In this document: piece by piece, positions 1 through 8,550 of the stretch | How positions within the stretch are numbered: the stretch's first letter is position 1 | Layout: each line of letters starts with the position of its first letter | Source: Metasolibacillus fluoroglycofenilyticus | GTDB lineage: Bacteria > Bacillota > Bacilli > Bacillales_A > Planococcaceae | Length of the DNA: 64,000 nucleotides | Assembly: GCF_003049645.1 (NCBI RefSeq) | Contig: NZ_PYWK01000006.1 | Coordinates: 1 to 64,000, forward strand | Direction: 5' to 3' | Program-made: the position numbers and the translations under genes | The notes under the pieces: generated by a model | The model's input: the letters and a program-made list of their open reading frames with translations, nothing else | The model's database searches: none | What the model was told of the DNA's origin: nothing

Positions 1-113
1 TAATGATGGCAAAGAGGTCACACCCGTTCCCATACCGAACACGGAAGTTAAGCTCTTTAGCGCCGATGGTAGTTGGGGGCTTCCCCCTGTGAGAGTAGGA
101 CATTGCTTCGCAA
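1..113 (+). rRNA. rrf: 5S ribosomal RNA, 5' end cut by window start
   Basis: The conserved 5S core is present: GAGGTCACACCCGTTCCCAT, then CCGAACACGGAAGTTAAGC, then the loop E/helix IV part TGGTAGTTGGGGG and CCCCCTGTGAGAGTAGGAC. The first few bases lie outside the window, so this is the end of an rRNA operon. It sits upstream of the yaaO-tmk genes, as an rrn operon does in B. subtilis. The exact 3' end is uncertain because the closing strand of helix I is close to the terminator. Confidence 0.93.
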
Positions 114-115
114 TC

Positions 116-148
116 AAAACCACTGAGGAATCAGTGGTTTTTTTATAT
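116..148 (+). terminator. Intrinsic terminator of the rRNA operon
   Basis: Stem AACCACTGA / TCAGTGGTT with a short loop, followed by a run of seven T. It lies directly after 5S and was duplicated together with the 5S tail. Confidence 0.85.
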
Positions 149-424
149 GGAAAAGAAGCCCCCAACTACCAAAGACCGAAGGTCAGCTCGGCGCGTAATC
201 GCAAGCAAACAATTGCAAACACTTTTAATCGAATACAAGCTCAAGCAGTGCAGAAGAGCAAGGAGTCCGAGGCGTTAAGGAGCGCGGAGCGGAATGTGCA
301 TGGCACATGAGCACCGCAAGCGACGCGGGCAACGAAGGAATCCGCGGCTCAGCTGTACTGCGTTGAAGTGCCAATGGTAGTTGGGGGTGCCCCCTGTGAG
401 AGTAGGACATTGCTTCGCAATCAA

Positions 425-456
425 AACCACTGAGGAATCAGTGGTTTTTTTATATG
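425..456 (+). terminator. Second copy of the rRNA terminator
   Basis: Same hairpin and T-run as at 116-148, inside tandem unit 2, after a 5S 3'-half fragment that has no 5' half. Confidence 0.75.
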
Positions 457-789
457 GAAAAGAAGCCCCCAACTACCAAAGACCGAAGGTCAGCTCGGTG
501 CGTAATCGGAGGCAAACAATTGCAAACACTTTTAATCGAATACAAGCTCAAGCAGTGCAGAAGAGCAAGGAGTCCGAGGCGCCAAGGAGCGCGGAGCGGA
601 ATGTGCATCGCACATGAGCACCGCAAGCGACGCGGGCAACGAAGGAATCCGCGGCTCAGCTGTGCTGCGTTGAAGTGCCGCTGGTAGTTGGGGGCGCTCC
701 TTGTGAGAGTAGGACATTGCTTCGCAACCAAAAACCACTGAAGAATATCAGTAGTCAAGTGCAGAAGTTACCAAGAAGAAAAAGAGCGA

Positions 790-884
790 ACATGGAATAA
801 ATCTCAGAAAACATGGAATAAAAGTTGAAAAACGTGGAATAAACTCATAAAAACATGGAATAAACTTCGAAAAGCATGGAATAA
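790..884. repeat. Five-copy direct repeat with exact 21-bp period
   Basis: The core CATGGAATAA (one copy CGTGGAATAA) starts at 791, 812, 833, 854 and 875, exactly 21 bases apart, with variable A-rich sequence between. On the minus strand this reads as a seven-residue repeat resembling FIPCF, but no convincing gene surrounds it. A related, weaker 21-bp phased array is at 61171-61250. Confidence 0.85.
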
Positions 885-892
885 CGAACCGC

Positions 893-1233
893 TGGGAGCC
901 TATTATAAATAAATTTAAACTATCAGCTAGAACCAACAGTTACTAAAAGTAGAGATAAAACAATATAGATAATGCCTTTGTAAAACAAAATATCAATGGA
1001 ATTAAAGCTTTCCTGTAACATGCTAATAAAAGCTTGAAATGACCTACGGAAAGGGAGAAGCTTACCGTTATAGTATCACAGCCTTTCAATAACCTTCAAA
1101 ATCTACTTATATGACAATAAAGAAATCCGCCATACTTGCCCTAACCTCCTCCTTTTCTACAGATACATAAAATATTTATATTTTTACTAATTCCAATACG
1201 AAGTTTATTCGTCTTTAATTATAAGAGGAGGGG
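893..1233. other. Gene-free stretch upstream of the sigma-factor gene
   Basis: AT-rich, with no ORF of note, no tRNA and no clear terminator. It must contain the promoter of the sigma gene. A CGTC motif at 1210-1213 fits an ECF-type -10 element, but no matching -35 element was found, so no promoter is called. Confidence 0.4.
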
Positions 1234-1239
1234 ATGTGC

Positions 1240-1716
1240 GTGCAGGATATATATGAGCAACACTATGAAGCAATTTATCAATACATACTCTTTTTAACTA
1301 CAAATCCTGCGATTGTGGATGATTTTGTTCAGGAAACATTTATCCGCTATTATCATACAAAGCATGTACGAAATGAAAAAGCATTACTTATCCGAATCGC
1401 TCGGAATTTAGTATATGACTATTTTAGGCGAAAGCAGCTATTAAAATGGTTGCCTTTAACTAAAACAGATTATGAAGATGAGGCACTTTTACCCGAGGAG
1501 TTATTATTACGTTCGCAGGAAGTACAGGAACTGTATAGAGCATTAGCAAAAATTAAAGTAAATTATCGAGAAGTGATTATTCTTCGTTATATTGAAGAAC
1601 TATCAGTGAAAGAGGTGGCTCATTATTTGGAGTTGTCAGAGGTGCAAGTGAAGAATTATACAGCGCAAGGCTTAAAATCGTTGCGTGGTAATATGGGGAG
1701 GGAAGCGGATGTTTGA
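1240..1716 (+). CDS. ECF-type RNA polymerase sigma factor
   Basis: About 158 residues, the usual length for an extracytoplasmic-function sigma factor. Region 2 is near residues 8-70 (DDFVQETFIRYY, then RIARNLVYDYFRRK). Region 4 forms the C-terminal helix-turn-helix (YREVIILRYIEELSVKEVA...LELSEVQVKNYTAQGLKSL). The GTG at 1240 is preferred over the ATG at 1234 because AGGAGG at 1226-1231 is 8 bases from the GTG and only 2 from the ATG. The next gene starts inside the last codons, so the two are translationally coupled. The family directs transcription of stress or envelope regulons; the target genes are not known from the sequence. Confidence 0.9.
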   Translation: MQDIYEQHYEAIYQYILFLTTNPAIVDDFVQETFIRYYHTKHVRNEKALLIRIARNLVYDYFRRKQLLKWLPLTKTDYEDEALLPEELLLRSQEVQELYRALAKIKVNYREVIILRYIEELSVKEVAHYLELSEVQVKNYTAQGLKSLRGNMGREADV

Positions 1717-2575
1717 TTTTAAACAATTAGCTGTAAAGCCTAGTGAAGAAAAGAAGGAGCAGCAATATCGTTTGATTGAAAAACGATTACAAAAAAGAAG
1801 ACCTCATTTATTACCAATTGTATTGCCCCCAGTCATTGTATTAATTGCTTGCTTATTGTTTATTACGATGCCAATCCATCCATCTGAGCGAACAGCGCTT
1901 AAATCCAATGATATTGTGCAAATTTTAGGAACGTTAGGAGAGGGGAATCCTAGCTCCATTTATCGTTGGAATGTAAAAAATATAACAAGCCCTTCACTGC
2001 TTGATAGCTTTGAGCAAGCTTTACATGAAATGAAGCCAATTACGTTGTCAAACGTTCCTGATATTACATATACGGTGCAATTAACATACGAAAATGGGGT
2101 AATGGAGAAGTACTTTATTAATTGGGGAGAAGATATGCATCTTGGCGATATGAATGGGGAATGGTACATTTTAGATAATCATAATTTATATGATACAATG
2201 GCAGGGCTAGTTTTCCTTATTACTGAACGTGATTTTCGCAGTACAGGATATATTATTTTAATTATCAGTATGTGTTTATTATGGGCAGTTGAAAAAAAGA
2301 TAAGACCACAAGGACATGATGGGAAGAAACTCCCTTTATATTCAATGAAGTTACAATATGTCATAGATATAGTAATGATGTTAATTATTATTGTTCCATT
2401 CATCGTTATAAAAAATCCACTTGTATTTAACTTTTTCGCTACTGTAATTATAAGTGGGGGGTTAAAATTGTGGTTAGAAGCTCGCCACGGTGCTGAAAAC
2501 TGGCGTTATAAAATGATTGTTTATCGTACTTGTTATTTGTTGATAGCGTTTAGCTGTATATTATTTATTATCTAG
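1709..2575 (+). CDS. Membrane protein coupled to the ECF sigma gene, probable anti-sigma factor
   Basis: 288 residues. The ATG at 1709 overlaps the sigma stop (ATGTTTGA) and has a GGGGAGGGAAG ribosome site. A basic, charged N-terminal cytoplasmic segment (residues 1-35) is followed by one transmembrane helix (about 36-54), an extracytoplasmic domain (about 55-180), then three or four helices (about 183-200, 221-245, 268-288). No zinc-binding HxxxCxxC anti-sigma motif is visible. The anti-sigma role is inferred from position, overlap and topology; the extracytoplasmic domain (SIYRWNVKNI, YTVQLTYENG) is not recognised. Confidence 0.7.
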   Translation: MFDFKQLAVKPSEEKKEQQYRLIEKRLQKRRPHLLPIVLPPVIVLIACLLFITMPIHPSERTALKSNDIVQILGTLGEGNPSSIYRWNVKNITSPSLLDSFEQALHEMKPITLSNVPDITYTVQLTYENGVMEKYFINWGEDMHLGDMNGEWYILDNHNLYDTMAGLVFLITERDFRSTGYIILIISMCLLWAVEKKIRPQGHDGKKLPLYSMKLQYVIDIVMMLIIIVPFIVIKNPLVFNFFATVIISGGLKLWLEARHGAENWRYKMIVYRTCYLLIAFSCILFII

Positions 2576-2606
2576 AGCATGGGGTCATTCCCCATGCTCT
2601 TTTTCA
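2575..2606 (+). terminator. Terminator of the sigma/anti-sigma operon
   Basis: Perfect 10-bp stem GAGCATGGGG / CCCCATGCTC with loop TCATT, followed by TTTTTC. It begins at the stop codon. Confidence 0.9.
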
Positions 2607-2645
2607 TGTATAATGAGAGCAGGAATATGAACGGGGTGAAGGAAG

Positions 2646-4070
2646 ATGAAACGAGAGCGCCCGCTTGTGGAAGCTTTACAAAAATTTATTGAGCAGGAGC
2701 CGTATTCTCTGCATGTGCCAGGGCATAAAAATGGCAGTATTTCAAATTTACCAAGTGAAATGCTGCCAACTTTGCGCTATGATGTAACGGAGTTGACTGG
2801 ATTGGACGATTTCCATCAGCCAGAGGAGGCAATTGCCCAGGCAGAGGAGTTGCTATGTCAAACATACGAGGCAGACCGAAGCTTTTTTTTAGTGAACGGC
2901 TCGACCGTTGGGAATTTAGCGATGGTTTATGCAACATGCCAAAAAGGTGATACAGTTCTTGTTCAGCGTAATGCACATAAATCCATTTTCCATGCACTGG
3001 AGCTTGTTGGGGCACAACCTGTTTATTTAGCACCAGAATGGGACGAGCAAACATGTACAGCTACACATATTCATTTAGATATAGTGAAAGAAGCATTACA
3101 GCATTTTCAAGATATTAAAGCAGTTATTTTAACATCACCTACGTATTATGGAATCGTAACAACACAATTAAAGGCGATTATTGATTTATGTCATACATAT
3201 AAAATTCCAGTACTTGTAGATGAAGCGCATGGTGCGCATTTTGTTGCGAGTGAAAGTTTTCCAATGTCGGCTTTAGCATTAGGTGCGGATATTGTTGTAC
3301 ACTCGGCTCATAAAACATTGCCTGCCATGACGATGGCTTCATTCTTACATGTGAAATCAGCTCTTGTAGAAGTGGATAAAGTGAATCGCTATTTACGCAT
3401 GCTACAATCGAGTAGCCCCTCCTATTTATTGCTTGCCTCTTTGGATGATGCAAGGCATTATGTTAGCACGTATATTGAAGCGGATGCGCATTATTTAAAG
3501 GAGAAGCGAGCGCAATGGATAGAGTCTTTACGAGCAATTGATGCGCTGACAGTTATTGAGGTGGATGACCCTTTAAAATTGTTGTTGCGTGTTCACGGAT
3601 ATACAGGCTTTCAATTAAAGGAGCAACTGGAGCGACATCAGTTATATGTAGAGCTTGCAGATGCAGAGCAAGTGCTCGCCATTTTACCGCTTCTAAAAAG
3701 AGGAGAGGCATATCCATTTGCGGATATGCGTATACGTATAAAAGAAGCCATAGCAACGCTGCGAACAACAGAGCAAGAGGTTTTACCAAAATTAAGTGAG
3801 CAATTTAGTTTAACGAAAATCGTGACACCAGAATATCAATTTGGAGAGGTAGAGCAGCTAGAGAAAGAATGGATACCTTATATGCGCGCAATAGGAAGGG
3901 TAGCAGCATCCATGATTATTCCGTATCCACCGGGGATTCCATTGTTTATACCTGGAGAAAAAATTACGGTCGCAAAACTAAGTCAGCTAGAGGAATTATT
4001 GGCGATAGGCGCAACATTTCAAGGGAACCATCAATTAAATAAAAAACGAATTTATGTCATAAAGCAGTAG
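2646..4070 (+). CDS. yaaO: Orn/Lys/Arg decarboxylase family protein (YaaO-like)
   Basis: 474 residues, a PLP-dependent fold-type I decarboxylase. The PLP lysine is K223 in SAHKTLPAMT. Upstream are the N-terminal HVPGHKNG (23-30), the NGST phosphate-binding turn (84-87) and DEAHGAH (192-198), which contacts the cofactor. The C-terminal part ends with PYPPGIPLFIPGE, typical of the family. It lies just upstream of tmk, as in B. subtilis, where YaaO is annotated as a decarboxylase homologue. Substrate (lysine, arginine or ornithine) cannot be decided from sequence. The start has an AGGAAG site 5-6 bases upstream. Confidence 0.92.
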   Translation: MKRERPLVEALQKFIEQEPYSLHVPGHKNGSISNLPSEMLPTLRYDVTELTGLDDFHQPEEAIAQAEELLCQTYEADRSFFLVNGSTVGNLAMVYATCQKGDTVLVQRNAHKSIFHALELVGAQPVYLAPEWDEQTCTATHIHLDIVKEALQHFQDIKAVILTSPTYYGIVTTQLKAIIDLCHTYKIPVLVDEAHGAHFVASESFPMSALALGADIVVHSAHKTLPAMTMASFLHVKSALVEVDKVNRYLRMLQSSSPSYLLLASLDDARHYVSTYIEADAHYLKEKRAQWIESLRAIDALTVIEVDDPLKLLLRVHGYTGFQLKEQLERHQLYVELADAEQVLAILPLLKRGEAYPFADMRIRIKEAIATLRTTEQEVLPKLSEQFSLTKIVTPEYQFGEVEQLEKEWIPYMRAIGRVAASMIIPYPPGIPLFIPGEKITVAKLSQLEELLAIGATFQGNHQLNKKRIYVIKQ

Positions 4071-4088
4071 TTGGAGGAATATAACAAC

Positions 4089-4718
4089 ATGGTAAGCAAT
4101 TTATTTATTACGTTCGAAGGGCCAGATGGGGCAGGAAAAACGTCTGTGCTGAAGGAAATTGTACAACGCCTAGAGCAACAAAAGGTAAATTTTTTAGCAA
4201 CGAGGGAGCCAGGTGGTATTCGCATTGCTGAAAATATACGGGAAGTTATTTTAAATCCAGCATATAAGGAAATGGATGCACATACGGAGGCATTGCTTTA
4301 TGCTGCAGCGCGCAGCCAGCATTTTTATGAAAAAATTATACCTGCACTGCAAGCGGGAAAGCATGTATTATGCGATCGTTTTATTGATTCTTCGCTTGCA
4401 TATCAGGGCTATGCTAGAGAGCTTGGCGTGGATGAAGTACTCAGTATTAACGAGTTTGCCATAGGGAAAAGAATGCCTGATTTAACATTGTTCTTTGATT
4501 TACAGCCTCACATCGGATTGACACGCATTCAAGCAAATCGTTCAGATGAAATTAATCGTTTAGATGCTGAAAGTTTAGTGTTTCATGAGAAAGTGTATGC
4601 TGGTTATGAAGAGGTACTGCGTCGTTATCCAGAACGAATTCGCATAGTAGAAGCCTCAAAGCCTTTGGAGGAAGTAATTGAGGATGTTTGGGAAATTTTA
4701 AAAGAGGTTATAGTTTAA
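4089..4718 (+). CDS. tmk: Thymidylate kinase
   Basis: 209 residues. Phosphorylates dTMP to dTDP with ATP. P-loop GPDGAGKTS at residues 11-19; the dTMP site motif [12 protein letters not shown] lies near residue 95; the lid region follows. The ATG at 4089 is preferred over the TTG at 4071, because GGAGGAA at 4073-4079 is correctly spaced for the ATG. It follows yaaO by only 18 bases and is probably co-transcribed. Confidence 0.97.
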   Translation: MVSNLFITFEGPDGAGKTSVLKEIVQRLEQQKVNFLATREPGGIRIAENIREVILNPAYKEMDAHTEALLYAAARSQHFYEKIIPALQAGKHVLCDRFIDSSLAYQGYARELGVDEVLSINEFAIGKRMPDLTLFFDLQPHIGLTRIQANRSDEINRLDAESLVFHEKVYAGYEEVLRRYPERIRIVEASKPLEEVIEDVWEILKEVIV

Positions 4719-4745
4719 AAGTAAATGAATTGCATGACTGTGTTG

Positions 4746-4754
4746 TGCTATAAT
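4746..4754 (+). promoter_or_regulatory. Extended -10 promoter of darA
   Basis: TGCTATAAT is an extended -10 element (TGN plus TATAAT), 35 bases before the darA start and after the tmk stop. The -35 region is poor, as is common for extended -10 promoters. Confidence 0.5.
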
Positions 4755-4782
4755 AGTACTATCAATTTTATTGAAGGGGTGA

Positions 4783-5118
<336 letters not shown>

Positions 5119-5166
5119 TTCCAAACAAAAGATACTAAAATAGAAGTGGCGCTGGAGGGGAATTCA

Positions 5167-5604
5167 TTGAAAATCAACCAAGATTTACGTGTTCTAAACA
5201 CCAATCGCAATGAACTACGGCCTACAACACAAAGCGCTAATCGGTTTGGAGAAATGGTTGTAAAACAAGGAACCAAAATGCAAACAGACCAGTTAACACG
5301 TTTGCTTGGTGATATTTCAGCAGCAGGGGAGCGCGTAGCAAGATCCCGTAATTTACGTGAGTTGACACGTTATAAAATGTTGATTAAGCGTTTTTTGCAG
5401 GAAGCTGTTGATTATGGTCTTGAAATGAAGCAATCACATACGTGGAATCGCTTTGGTGAAGGGCGTCGTTTAAAAATTATCGAAACAATCGATGAGCGTC
5501 TAGTTGAATTAGCACAGGATTTATTAGATGAAGAAAAGGAAACAATTGACCTATTGGCTAAAATAGGTGAAATTAAAGGATTATTAATTAATCTATATAT
5601 GTAA
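5167..5604 (+). CDS. yaaR: YaaR family protein (DUF327)
   Basis: 145 residues (B. subtilis YaaR is about 146). The start is taken as TTG at 5167, preceded by GGAGGGG at 5154-5160; a GTG at 5146 would precede that ribosome site. It is mostly helical and charged, with LTRYKMLIKRFLQEAVDYGLE and the conserved WNRFGEGRRLKIIETIDERL. No biochemical function is established for the family. It sits between darA and holB as in relatives and ends at a strong terminator. Confidence 0.9.
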   Translation: MKINQDLRVLNTNRNELRPTTQSANRFGEMVVKQGTKMQTDQLTRLLGDISAAGERVARSRNLRELTRYKMLIKRFLQEAVDYGLEMKQSHTWNRFGEGRRLKIIETIDERLVELAQDLLDEEKETIDLLAKIGEIKGLLINLYM

Positions 5605-5605
5605 A

Positions 5606-5640
5606 ACCCGTGTCTCCACCACATGACACGGGCTTTTTTC
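5606..5640 (+). terminator. Terminator after yaaR
   Basis: Stem CCCGTGTC / GACACGGG, loop TCCACCACAT, followed by CTTTTTTC. Confidence 0.9.
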
Positions 5641-5755
5641 TAACATGGATAAAAAGTCAGAAAAACGTCTGGACGAGATTTAGCCGATGCATAGTTGATT
5701 CAACAAGCTTTCTATGAAAGCTGGAGAAATTTGAAGATGTGAAAAGGTGAAGCAA

Positions 5756-6760
5756 ATGGCACATAATATGAATGAGCTAGAAATGCTACAGCCTGTAGTT
5801 ATAAAGCAAATTCAAACAGTTTACGAGAAAAATAGGATGGTTCATGCTTATATTTTTGATGGTGAAAAAGGTAGTGGAAAAAGAGCTGTTATGCAGTTTT
5901 TTGTAAAGCTTTTATTATGCGAAAACGTGTCGAATAATGTTCCATGTGAAACATGTCGAAATTGTTTAAGAGTAGATTCGGGCAATCATCCAAATATTCG
6001 ACAAATAGAGCCTGATGGACAATTTATTAAAGTCGATCAAGTGAGGGAGCTTATTTCTGAAATGACAATGACAGCAGCGGAGGCAGGTAGGAAAATTTAT
6101 GTACTACATCATGCAGATAAATTAAATACAGCCTCTGCAAATACATTGCTTAAATTTTTAGAGGAGCCCGATGGTGATGTTATTGCGATTTTATTGACGG
6201 AGCAAATCCAGTCGATGCTACCGACAATACGTTCACGCTGTCAGCATATAAAATTTTCACAGCTACCGCGACAAGTGATTGTGCAGCGGTTAGTAGAGCA
6301 AGGTGTCACACAGTCGATGGCAGCTACAGTAAGTGTGGTAGCAAATGAACTAGATACAGCACTTTTTTTAGCGAAAGATGAGCTATTTGCACATGCGAGA
6401 AAAACAGTGTTAAAATTAATAGAAGCTGTCAGAAAAAATGTCCATGAGGCGATGTTAATTGTGCATGAAGAGTGGCTACCTTCCTTTAAAGAAAGAAACG
6501 AAATGGAGCAGGCGCTTGATTTACTGCTATTTGCTTATCGTGATATTGTCGCATTAAAAGCAAATATGGAGTCTGCTTGTACCTACCCAGATATGTTACA
6601 AGCCTTTAAAGATAGAGCCTTACACACGACATACGAGCAATTATCAAATCAAATGCAGGCAATTTTACAAGCTAGACAGCAGCTACAACGTAATATGAAT
6701 AGGACGTTGTTGATGGAGCAGCTTATGCTGAATCTGCAGGAGGGGTATACATTTGTATAA
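5756..6760 (+). CDS. holB: DNA polymerase III subunit delta prime
   Basis: 334 residues. Clamp-loader subunit that helps load the beta clamp at replication forks. AAA+ fold with a P-loop-like GEKGSGKR at residues 36-43 and a zinc module with Cys55, Cys64, Cys67 and Cys70 (CETCRNC). The segment KTLLKFLEEPDGD-type (here NTLLKFLEEP) and TIRSRCQHIKF correspond to sensor and arginine-containing motifs. The ATG at 5756 fits AAAGGTGA better than the GTG at 5747. The 3' end overlaps ricT by 8 bases, indicating coupling. Confidence 0.95.
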   Translation: MAHNMNELEMLQPVVIKQIQTVYEKNRMVHAYIFDGEKGSGKRAVMQFFVKLLLCENVSNNVPCETCRNCLRVDSGNHPNIRQIEPDGQFIKVDQVRELISEMTMTAAEAGRKIYVLHHADKLNTASANTLLKFLEEPDGDVIAILLTEQIQSMLPTIRSRCQHIKFSQLPRQVIVQRLVEQGVTQSMAATVSVVANELDTALFLAKDELFAHARKTVLKLIEAVRKNVHEAMLIVHEEWLPSFKERNEMEQALDLLLFAYRDIVALKANMESACTYPDMLQAFKDRALHTTYEQLSNQMQAILQARQQLQRNMNRTLLMEQLMLNLQEGYTFV

Positions 6761-7568
6761 TGTAGTTGGTGTTCGTTTTAAAAAAGCGGGCAAAATATAT
6801 TATTTCGATCCGGCAATGTACGAATTAGTAGAAAATCAATACGTCATTGTAGAAACAGCGCGAGGCATTGAATATGGTAAAGTCATTATACCGACGAAGG
6901 AAGTTGGAGAAAATGATGTTGTATTACCATTAAAGCAGGTTGTACGCCCAGCGGATGAGCGTGATCGTATTCAAGTTGATGAAAATCAAACGGAGGCAAA
7001 GCGCGCGTTTGATTTAGCAAATGCTAAAATTATCGAGCATAGCTTAGATATGAAGCTTGTCGATGTGGAATATACGTTTGATCGCAATAAAATTATTTTC
7101 TATTTTACTGCGGAGGGGCGAGTCGATTTTCGTGAGCTTGTAAAAGATCTTGCATCTGTTTTCCGTACGCGTATTGAGCTACGTCAAATAGGTGTTCGCG
7201 ACGAGGCAAAACTATTAGGTGGAATTGGTCCATGTGGACGAATGCTGTGTTGTTCAACGTTTTTAGGTGATTTTGATCCGGTATCCATTAAAATGGCGAA
7301 GGATCAAAACTTATCATTAAATCCGACGAAAATTTCAGGACTTTGCGGTCGTTTAATGTGTTGTTTGAAATATGAGAATGATGAGTATGAGACAGCAAAA
7401 GAAGGAATGCCGGATATTGGCGATTCAACAATGACGCCAGATGGCATCGGAAAAGTAATAGGCTTGAATGTGTTAGAGCGTATAATTCAAGTTTATTTAC
7501 AGGAGCAAGAGCGAGCAGTAGAGTATACGCTTGAAGAACTATTGCAATCTGAGGGAAATCTTATATAG
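6753..7568 (+). CDS. ricT: PSP1-domain protein RicT (YaaT), RNase Y specificity factor
   Basis: 271 residues. TTG start with GGAGGGG 7 bases upstream, inside the end of holB. The PSP1 domain covers most of the protein and shows the cysteine motifs GPCGRMLCCSTFL and GLCGRLMCCLKYE, which in B. subtilis YaaT bind iron-sulfur clusters in the RicA-RicF-RicT complex. That complex promotes RNase Y processing of mRNAs and affects sporulation and competence. The holB-ricT-yabA order is conserved. Confidence 0.96.
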   Translation: MYNVVGVRFKKAGKIYYFDPAMYELVENQYVIVETARGIEYGKVIIPTKEVGENDVVLPLKQVVRPADERDRIQVDENQTEAKRAFDLANAKIIEHSLDMKLVDVEYTFDRNKIIFYFTAEGRVDFRELVKDLASVFRTRIELRQIGVRDEAKLLGGIGPCGRMLCCSTFLGDFDPVSIKMAKDQNLSLNPTKISGLCGRLMCCLKYENDEYETAKEGMPDIGDSTMTPDGIGKVIGLNVLERIIQVYLQEQERAVEYTLEELLQSEGNLI

Positions 7569-7696
7569 ATTACATGCGTCGTAGAGTAAGTGAGTCTAGA
7601 TTCGATAGCTCATTTAAAAGCTGGATGCAATGGGGTAATTGATAAAGGTGATAAACTTCAACTGAATAAAGATAAAGATTTAATGGGGTGGCTTGA

Positions 7697-8044
7697 GTGA
7701 AGGACCGTAATTTCTTAAATACCGTTATGGAATTCGAACAACAGCTTGAAGCGATACAAGAGCAATTTAACTATTTAAAACAGTTTGTTGCACATATGAT
7801 GGAAGAACATCAAACACTTCAAGCAGAAAATCTTCACCTACGTGCGCGCTTAGATGAATTGCAATCAAATGAAGCGATACAAAATGAGGAGCGCAAAAGC
7901 GATGTGGCAGACATTGGTGAAGGCTATGATAACTTAGCACGTCTTTACCACGAAGGATTTCATGTATGCCACGTACATTTTGGCAGCTCGCGTAAAGGTG
8001 AGGATTGCTTGTTTTGCCTATCGTTTTTAAATAAAACAACATAG
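7697..8044 (+). CDS. yabA: Replication initiation control protein YabA
   Basis: 115 residues. GTG start with GGGGTGG upstream. The N-terminal 60 residues form a coiled coil ([19 protein letters not shown]...[15 protein letters not shown]) that makes the tetramer. The C-terminal domain binds zinc through HVCHVHFG...CLFCLSFL. YabA binds DnaA and DnaN and restrains over-initiation. The length matches the family (about 119). Confidence 0.95.
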   Translation: MKDRNFLNTVMEFEQQLEAIQEQFNYLKQFVAHMMEEHQTLQAENLHLRARLDELQSNEAIQNEERKSDVADIGEGYDNLARLYHEGFHVCHVHFGSSRKGEDCLFCLSFLNKTT

Positions 8045-8049
8045 TTAAA

Positions 8050-8098
8050 AGAGGGCTGTCTAGAAAAGAGTTTCTTTCTGGACAGCTCGACTTTGTTA
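8050..8098 (+). terminator. Terminator after yabA
   Basis: Imperfect stem GGCTGTCTAGAAA / TTTCTGGACAGCTC followed by a short T-rich tract. Confidence 0.7.
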
Positions 8099-8149
8099 AA
8101 AACCTAATCATCGCGTCAGCAATGATAATCGTATTGTAAATATTTTTTA

Positions 8150-8463
8150 ACTTGTTTCGGCAGAAGTCTCCACCTCTATAGGTAGAGAGATGGATGCAAG
8201 TATTAAGCCAGTTTCAGCCGATGTCCAAACACTCGCTGATAAAGAGGAACTCAGTCTAAAACAAATGCATACTAAGATAACGACTGAGTGGCCAATATCG
8301 TGTTGGTTTAAAGCATTCGGCGGATGTCACAGATTTTGAAGGGAGTCTTGTGTGTGATGCAGGTCAGTTAACCGTTGTCACAGGACGTGACGGTTTTAGG
8401 TTAATATCCACCAAACAGCTTGAAAAATTTGAACGCAATTAAGCTGAGGCGTAATTGATAATG
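8150..8463. other. Gene-free spacer with degenerate repeat-like sequence
   Basis: No intact ORF. It starts with AGAAGTCTCCACCTCTATAG at 8163, a potential hairpin (CCACCTCTATAGGTAGAG). That motif recurs, inverted, at about 37918-37950, so this is a worn copy of a dispersed repeat. The rest is unrecognised. Confidence 0.5.
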
Positions 8464-8520
8464 GAAGGGCTGGGGGAAGGCAGATGAACATTTGCTATTC
8501 CACCAGCCCCTCTCTTTTGG
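8464..8520 (+). terminator. Hairpin before trmNF
   Basis: GGGCTGGGGGA pairs with TCCACCAGCCCC, followed by TCTCTTTT. It may be a terminator for read-through from yabA, or the arm of a repeat remnant. Confidence 0.55.
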
Positions 8521-8550
8521 TGCTTCATCATAAAGGAGGAAATATTAGAA

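Larger units (their letters stand above)
67..730 (+). repeat. Tandem repeat of about 307 bp containing the 5S 3' half and its terminator
   Basis: The 5S segment TGGTAGTTGGGGG...GTGAGAGTAGGACATTGC occurs at about 67-106, 375-413 and 682-721, a spacing of 307-308 bases. The intervening sequence, including the terminator and a GC-rich block around 270-360, is nearly identical in units 1 and 2. Unit 3 is cut short and its terminator is degraded. Each unit also carries an inverted copy of the 5S segment: GGTAGTTGGGGGCTTC at 68-83 is the exact reverse complement of 155-170. Confidence 0.9.

Noticed and set aside
89..758. Overlapping ORFs of 60-100 codons on both strands over the 5S tail
   Set aside because: They lie across the rRNA tail, terminators and tandem repeat, and repeat their sequence because the DNA repeats. 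No ribosome sites fit.
790..884. CRISPR array
   Set aside because: The repeat core is about 10 bases with a 21-base period, and there are no 26-40 bp spacers or cas genes.
748..936. 62-codon minus-strand ORF with a seven-residue repeat (FIPCF type)
   Set aside because: It is a translation of the 21-bp DNA repeat; low complexity, no ribosome site, no upstream promoter.
1210..1213. ECF -10 element (CGTC) for autoregulation of the sigma gene
   Set aside because: No matching -35 element at 16-17 bases upstream.
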